Assembly (NCBI GenBank): GCA_011523725.1
Contig: WTGD01000002.1
Coordinates: 1 to 17,835 of the forward strand
Length of the DNA: 17,835 bases
DNA from: Nitrospinota bacterium
Lineage (GTDB): Bacteria; UBA8248
Reading direction: 5' to 3'
Positions 13,453 to 17,835 of the stretch are shown in pieces (position 1 is the first letter of the stretch; every line of letters starts with the position of its first letter). A program made the position numbers and the translations under genes. The notes beneath the pieces are model-generated. The model made no database searches and was not told the DNA's origin. It saw nothing but the letters and a program-made list of their open reading frames with translations.

Positions 13453-14400
13453 TCAGCATTGCGCCGATCTCAAAAAAGGTTGAATGGCGCCCCGGACGCC
13501 TGCCCATTCTCCCAGTTTGCCCAAAAAAACTTTTGATGAACTACTCGCTTGCTCGAAAGAATTCGCCTCCCAAGCCCTCTGAGCACTCGGCAGGAAATGT
13601 TCCTTGGCATTCATCAGCCCTCCCACGAGAACGATGCTTGCCGGATTTAGCAAATTCATGATGTTGGCGATTCCAACCCCAAGTGCATGACCGCCGTTTT
13701 CCCATATTGCTCTTGCGTCATGGTCTCCGGAACCAGCGAGTTCGGCCAATAAAATCGGTGATATTTCACCGATCGACCCGATAGCGGAATCTGGGTGTTG
13801 CTCCGCATGGGTTTTGGTATCTCTTTCCAGGGCCCAACTCGAAAAATATGCCTCCAGACACCCACGAGAGCCACAAGTGCATAGCTTGCCGTTTTTTTCG
13901 ATTACCATATGGCCAATTTCTCCCGCCATTCCGGTCGTGCCCCTCCAGAGTTCTCCATTTTGAACGAAACCTCCACCCACGCCGGTGCCCAGCGTGATAA
14001 TGAACATGCTCTCATATCCTTCGCCCGCGCCGGCGAAATACTCCCCCAACGCAGCGGCATTCGCATCGTTCATCATCTGCAGCGGAATAGGGGAGAAGGA
14101 GTTTTCCAACATCCCGAGAAGGGGAACTCCACAAAGAGCGGGCAAGTTGGGGGAGTCGACGACTTTGCCGGCATCCAAATCCAGAACGCCCGCAACGGCG
14201 ACCCCGATGCCTTTGAGATGTTTACCCGTAGAGAGGGATTTTATCGCATCCTTGAACAAGTCGAGGTAATCTTCCGCCCTCTGGCACCGTTGCGTATCTA
14301 TGGAGGATCGTTCTTGTAATGCTCCATCCATGCTGAAAGACGATGCCTTTAGAAAAGAGCCCCCAAGATCAAAACCAACATAGATTTCGCTGCCGGGCAA
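13453..14400 (-). CDS. ROK family sugar kinase (glucokinase-like)
   Basis: This is a 315-residue cytosolic kinase that would phosphorylate glucose or a related sugar with ATP. It has the N-terminal phosphate-binding motif VGFDLGGSFLKA (D11, G13, G14), AVAGVLDLDAGKVVDSPNLP, the sugar-binding and catalytic NDANAAALGE (N111, catalytic D112), LGTGVGGGFV for adenine/phosphate contact, and the ROK zinc site H164 with C174, C176 and C181 (CTCGSRGC), followed by E183. There is no helix-turn-helix, so it is an enzyme rather than a NagC/XylR-type repressor. The start is TTG 14400: an in-frame TGA lies two codons upstream, GAGG (14410-14413) sits 9 bases ahead, and the next ATG would remove the phosphate loop. 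It stands alone, 121 bases downstream of the DUF3047 gene. Confidence 0.93.
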   Translation of the reverse strand: MPGSEIYVGFDLGGSFLKASSFSMDGALQERSSIDTQRCQRAEDYLDLFKDAIKSLSTGKHLKGIGVAVAGVLDLDAGKVVDSPNLPALCGVPLLGMLENSFSPIPLQMMNDANAAALGEYFAGAGEGYESMFIITLGTGVGGGFVQNGELWRGTTGMAGEIGHMVIEKNGKLCTCGSRGCLEAYFSSWALERDTKTHAEQHPDSAIGSIGEISPILLAELAGSGDHDARAIWENGGHALGVGIANIMNLLNPASIVLVGGLMNAKEHFLPSAQRAWEANSFEQASSSSKVFLGKLGEWAGVRGAIQPFLRSAQC

Positions 14401-14521
14401 TTGTCAAAACCTCGGTTCAGACGAATCGTTCCCTGTTTATCTGCCTGATAAGGATGCTCTGTAAAGAGAACGAAAATCTAACATGTCCTCAATCATTCGT
14501 AAGTCCAGGCAATGGATTGGG

Positions 14522-15262
14522 CTACTTTAGCGAGGCGACCATATCCCCGGTAGCAGAAACCCTCAAGGTGTCACCTTTGAATTCGACTTTTGCGAAATAG
14601 CTCTCTGCATCAGAAAGCGTGTCGTCTGTATCGATCATCAACGCGATGCCACCGACTTTCGGTGCCTCAGAACCAAATACCCTTCGATAATCATCCATTA
14701 CATTGCGTCTTTCAGTTATCCATTTACCGAGATTATCGATACCGCTTCTGATGACGATATAGTGGACCATTGGATTTTTGCGGCTCCTTAAAATCGTACC
14801 CTCTGGAGCACTCGTCTCCCAGACGTAGCCAATGAGCTGACTGTTAATAAGACTGGGAAACCGAGGAAATACGACATAAACACCAGCCGCCTGGTCGTCG
14901 GATTCAACATTTCTCGCATCCGCACCTTCCGGAAGTTTCGTCACCTTCCATTTCCATGAAAGAACCGGAAATTTCTTGAGGTCGAGCTTCACTTCCCGGT
15001 GAATGGAAACGGACGCTTTTTCGCTTCGCATCCGAAGCACTTTCCCATCCTTGTTTTGATCCCAGATTAATCGAACATCGGCCTTTCCATGCCATACCTT
15101 GAGCGCCCATCCTTTTGGCAATTGTCTGGAATTTTCCTGAGCCGGACTCAAATTGAAGTCCGTCACGACCACTTTTTCCTTCTGGGCGGACGCAGAGCCA
15201 AGCAATTGGGTGGCCATCAAGATCGCCATGGCGGCGATAATAGCCAAGCGGATATACGTCAT
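14522..15262 (-). CDS. Exported DUF3047 family protein
   Basis: This is a 246-residue protein of unknown function matching the DUF3047 pattern: VVVTDFNL near the start, LPKGWALKVWHGKADVRLIWD, then FPVLSWKWKVTKLPEGADARN, DDQAAGVYVVFPRF, IGYVWETSAPEGTI, and a C-terminal GGIALMIDTDDTLSDAESYFAKVEF. The fold is probably a beta-sandwich resembling carbohydrate-binding proteins, and the family has no settled role. Start ATG 15262 is chosen because AGGA (complement of 15270-15273) is 7 bases upstream. It gives a clean signal peptide TYIRLAIIAAMAILMATQLLGSASAQ, so the protein should be periplasmic or secreted. Longer frames reaching 15403 would overlap the glycerate kinase gene. It follows that kinase by 77 bases on the same strand and may share its transcript. 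Confidence 0.85.
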   Translation of the reverse strand: MTYIRLAIIAAMAILMATQLLGSASAQKEKVVVTDFNLSPAQENSRQLPKGWALKVWHGKADVRLIWDQNKDGKVLRMRSEKASVSIHREVKLDLKKFPVLSWKWKVTKLPEGADARNVESDDQAAGVYVVFPRFPSLINSQLIGYVWETSAPEGTILRSRKNPMVHYIVIRSGIDNLGKWITERRNVMDDYRRVFGSEAPKVGGIALMIDTDDTLSDAESYFAKVEFKGDTLRVSATGDMVASLK

Positions 15263-15339
15263 GAGCATGTCCTGTGAATTTCCCGGCGATTGGGCGACCC
15301 GCGGAATTACGGATAACCGCCAAGATTTACGTGATGTCG

Positions 15340-16701
15340 CTAATTCAACAACATAATCACCAAGTCCATTACGTTGGTTCCAGTCGGCCCGGTGCGTATG
15401 CACGCGTGCCTCTGGTGGAGGAAATGGTAACTGTTATTATCGCGCAAATAGCCATTTGGGTCAAGCCCTTGATTTTGCGACGTTTTTGCGGTTCTTCCAT
15501 CGACAATCGCACCTGCGGCTTCTGTGGGGCCGTCTCTTCCGTCGGTACCTGCAGCGAGAAGACAGATATTTTCATGCCCGCAAATTTCGATGGCGAAAGA
15601 TAGAGCGAGTTCCTGACACCTGCCGCCTATACCACCTCCCACCACTCTCACTGTTGTTTCGCCACCATATAACAGGCATTGTGGCGAGCGTCTTTTGCGA
15701 GAACTGCCTGAAATCATCTTGCCGTCTTCTGCGATTGATTTACCTACTTCCTTGGCTTCGCCACTGAGGGAATTCGTTTGCACCTTAACATTGTAGCCTA
15801 TTGATTTTGCTTTCTCATATGCGGCCCGGAGGGCGATTTTGTTGTTCGCCACCACATGATGGCTTACCCGTTTGAATATCTTGTCTCCGGGAGCAGGGGT
15901 ATCCGGGATATTATGGTTGCAGCCGCTTTCAATTCTTTTTCTGACTGCTTCAGGTATTTCTTGGAATAATCCATAGCGCTGTAGACATGCTTTTGCCTGT
16001 AGGAATGTGGTCGAATCACCAATAGCAGGACCTGACCCGATGACATCGAGGGGGTCGCCGATCACGTCAGAGACAAGAAGAACGCACATACGGGCAGGAA
16101 AAACTTTTCGGGCCAGATTCCCGCCTTTTAGCTCGGAGAGGTGCTTTCGCACACAATTGAGAGCTTCTATGCGGGCGCCTGCTCGCAGGAGCGAATTCGT
16201 AACGGATTGTTTATCCTCAAGAGAAATTCCGGGCGCAGGCGCGGGCATCAGAGCGGAGCCTCCCCCTGAGAGCAGGAATATCACCAAGTCCTCTTTTCGA
16301 GCTTCAGCAGCCAGTTTTTCTATTTTTCGGGAGGCTTCCAAGCCTGAAATATCGGGAACTGGGTGCGAGGCTTCGAGAATTTCAATGTGCCGGCATTTTT
16401 CCGCATAGCCGTATTGGGTGACGACTGCGCCGCCATCAATTCGCTCTCCGAGACTCCGCTCAACCGCACACGCCATCTGGGAACTCGCTTTTCCCGCTCC
16501 CAAAACGAAGATTCGCTCCGTTTCATCCAGAGATATTTTTTGTTTGCCGCAAACGAGATACTCCTGTCCCTTTTCCCTTTCAATTTTCATATATTTATAA
16601 ATTGCTTCACCGGCATGAACGGCATTTAGTCCGGCCCGGAAGATGGCGCGCGCTTCTCTTTTGAGGGATCTACGGCGTTTCGCTTTCATATCGCGAGCCA
16701 T
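15340..16701 (-). CDS. Glycerate 2-kinase, DUF4147/MOFRL type
   Basis: This 453-residue enzyme phosphorylates D-glycerate, mostly giving 2-phosphoglycerate, linking tartronate, serine or sugar-acid breakdown to glycolysis. Family features include IFVLGAGKASSQMACAVE, ASHPVPDISGLEASRKI, VIFLLSGGGSALMPAPAPGISLEDK, NCVRKHLSELKGGNLAR, LLVSDVIGDPLDVIGSGPAIGD in the N-terminal domain. The C-terminal MOFRL domain has YGGETTVRVVGGGIGGRCQELALSFA, LLAAGTDGRDGPTEAAGAIVDG and the closing TGPTGTNVMDLVIML. Length and motifs are complete. The start is ATG 16701, or possibly ATG 16689 four codons in; neither has a strong ribosome-binding site. It diverges from the AcoX-like gene across a 117-base gap. No hydroxypyruvate or tartronate semialdehyde reductase is in the window, so the upstream pathway is unseen. 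Confidence 0.93.
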   Translation of the reverse strand: MARDMKAKRRRSLKREARAIFRAGLNAVHAGEAIYKYMKIEREKGQEYLVCGKQKISLDETERIFVLGAGKASSQMACAVERSLGERIDGGAVVTQYGYAEKCRHIEILEASHPVPDISGLEASRKIEKLAAEARKEDLVIFLLSGGGSALMPAPAPGISLEDKQSVTNSLLRAGARIEALNCVRKHLSELKGGNLARKVFPARMCVLLVSDVIGDPLDVIGSGPAIGDSTTFLQAKACLQRYGLFQEIPEAVRKRIESGCNHNIPDTPAPGDKIFKRVSHHVVANNKIALRAAYEKAKSIGYNVKVQTNSLSGEAKEVGKSIAEDGKMISGSSRKRRSPQCLLYGGETTVRVVGGGIGGRCQELALSFAIEICGHENICLLAAGTDGRDGPTEAAGAIVDGRTAKTSQNQGLDPNGYLRDNNSYHFLHQRHACIRTGPTGTNVMDLVIMLLN

Positions 16702-16818
16702 CTCATTGAGTAGAGGAATGGAACATGAGCGATGCTTCGCCCTTTTCGCCGATTCGATGTAATCTTGATTTTACAGGAATTTAGAATTTCTTTCTTGGCA
16801 ATAAATAAAGGAGAAGAA
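16702..16818. promoter_or_regulatory. Divergent control gap between glycerate kinase and AcoX-like genes
   Basis: Promoters for both directions must lie here or overlap the gene starts. The right half is AT-rich, but no -35/-10 pair with normal spacing stands out on either strand. The only clear signal is AAAGGAG (16807-16813) in front of GTG 16819. Confidence 0.35.
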
Positions 16819-17823
16819 GTGGCGAGTGTCGGAATTATAGCCAACCCGCAATCAGGCAAAGACATCCGCAGGTTAGTGGCGCTGGCAAGTTCTTTCAGCA
16901 ATAACGAAAAAGTCTTGATGCTTCGCCGCGTGATGGCTGGCCTTGCAGCAATGGGTCTGGATAATATCCTGATATTCAACGACCTTGGTTCCTTGGGTGC
17001 CGTTGCAGTTGATGGTTTTCGACATGAGAACAAAAACTCAAGAGTGAAACTCTTTGAGGTGGATGCCAGGGGAGAGACGGTCGATTCCACGAACGCGGCT
17101 CGGAAACTCGATGAACTGGGAGTTCGGTGCATTGTTGTTCTTGGAGGCGATGGTACTTGCCGCGCTGTCGCCAAAGGATGCGGCAGGATTCCTCTGATCC
17201 CTTTATCGACCGGAACGAACAATGCCTTTCCCTTTTCATGGGAAGGGACTGTGGCCGGTATGGCCGCAGCTTTATATGCCCTTTACCCGAGAGCCTATGG
17301 AAGCGAGAAGCAAGTTACAAAACAACTCCACGTGAACCTGAACGGCAACTCCGAAAAAGCCTTGGTTGATATCGCCATCCTCAAGGAATCATTCTATGGG
17401 GCGCGCGCAATTTGGGATATCGGACGCGTAGACTCACTGGCACTCACGAGGAGCGAACCTGGGCGTTTGGGACTTTCTTCTTTAGGCGCGAGTTTGCGTC
17501 CGATAGGTGCAAACGAACCCCTGGGACTGTGGTTGAAGCTGGGGCCGAAGAGCAAAACCAATCACCGAGTCCTTTCACCGATCGGGCCCGGGCAGGTTGC
17601 TTCCGCCCAGGTGATGGAACACGAGATAGTCAAACCAGGCGAACCCGTGAAATATCGAGCGCCAGATGATAGGGTGCTGGCCTTCGATGGGGAGAGGGAG
17701 TGCCTGGTGAGCAAAGGAGAAGAGATCGAAATATCGTTGAGACTCGATGGGCCGTCGGTATTGAATGTTCCCGCCATTTTGAAGAAAGCGGCTATCCGAG
17801 GCGATTTGCAAATGCGGAATTGA
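16819..17823 (+). CDS. ATP-NAD kinase / AcoX family protein
   Basis: This 334-residue protein of the NAD-kinase-like superfamily most resembles AcoX, the gene found beside acetoin dehydrogenase genes. The N-terminus VGIIANPQSGKDIRRLVA is a phosphate-binding opening. The family signature LGGDGTCRAVAKGCG is followed by IPLIPLSTGTNNAFP, the AcoX-like form of the nucleotide site. The C-terminal half is a beta-rich domain ending DRVLAFDGERECLV, where NAD/lipid kinases carry a conserved DGE. GTG 16819 is chosen as start because AAAGGAG lies 5 bases upstream and the protein then begins directly at the first strand; ATG 16732 would add 29 unsupported residues. The frame closes 12 bases before the window edge. 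Genes for a thiamine-diphosphate-dependent E1 dehydrogenase often follow such genes, and that would be just outside the window. Its biochemical role in the family is not firmly known. Confidence 0.88.
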   Translation: MASVGIIANPQSGKDIRRLVALASSFSNNEKVLMLRRVMAGLAAMGLDNILIFNDLGSLGAVAVDGFRHENKNSRVKLFEVDARGETVDSTNAARKLDELGVRCIVVLGGDGTCRAVAKGCGRIPLIPLSTGTNNAFPFSWEGTVAGMAAALYALYPRAYGSEKQVTKQLHVNLNGNSEKALVDIAILKESFYGARAIWDIGRVDSLALTRSEPGRLGLSSLGASLRPIGANEPLGLWLKLGPKSKTNHRVLSPIGPGQVASAQVMEHEIVKPGEPVKYRAPDDRVLAFDGERECLVSKGEEIEISLRLDGPSVLNVPAILKKAAIRGDLQMRN

Positions 17824-17835
17824 TCCTCGTAATTC

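Noticed and set aside
16686..17222. A 178-codon minus-strand frame opposite the AcoX-like gene
   Set aside because: The product is low-complexity Ser/Pro/Arg-rich and matches no family. The plus strand carries a clear AcoX-like protein with the GGDGT motif across the same bases.
17226..17249. TTCCC...GGGAA inverted repeat near the middle of the AcoX-like gene
   Set aside because: It lies inside conserved coding sequence just after the GTNNAFP motif, and a 5-base stem there is expected by chance.

Overview
The window reads as a stretch of chromosome from a Gram-negative bacterium of moderate GC content, judged by eye at about half. Genes are dense, and short runs of co-directional genes alternate between strands. 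I see no rRNA, tRNA, IS element, phage gene or CRISPR array. An M23 (LytM-type) peptidase directly upstream of secA recalls deltaproteobacterial-type genomes. The catabolic genes (FAH, CMD, SDR, luciferase-like monooxygenase, MmgE/PrpD, DUF4147 glycerate kinase, AcoX-like kinase) are a mix I associate with environmental heterotrophs. The lineage assignment is inference with low confidence.

Layout, plus strand first. 3-1939 holds a fumarylacetoacetate-hydrolase-family gene cut by the window edge, then a carboxymuconolactone-decarboxylase-like gene and an NAD-type SDR dehydrogenase, tightly spaced and probably one transcript for breakdown of a sugar acid or aromatic intermediate. 2105-5942 holds a membrane-anchored M23 peptidase and secA (envelope maintenance and protein export). 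6055-8530 holds a luciferase-like flavin monooxygenase and an MmgE/PrpD-family gene 4 bases apart.

The minus strand then carries an iron-uptake module read from right to left: a DtxR/MntR-type metalloregulator (13123-12593), a FutA/FbpA-type ferric-iron binding protein (12465-11395), a fused two-domain permease (11266-9572) and an ATPase (9557-8484). A strong hairpin terminator lies between binding protein and permease, which would favour excess binding protein. In front of the regulator is an AT-rich control region with hexamers TGTTAA/TGTTAA/TGTTAC repeated every 19 bases and a perfect inverted partner. This looks like tandem operator boxes for the regulator itself. A possible 46-codon gene runs divergently from the same region. 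The last ATPase codons overlap the end of the convergent MmgE/PrpD gene by 47 bases.

Further minus-strand genes are a ROK-family sugar kinase with a TTG start, an exported DUF3047 protein and a DUF4147/MOFRL glycerate 2-kinase. A divergent AcoX-like NAD-kinase-family gene on the plus strand closes the window. Several starts were moved inward from the longest open frame because a ribosome-binding site decides them. I did not find a wholly new system. The least explained element is the iron-regulator control region with its candidate small gene.
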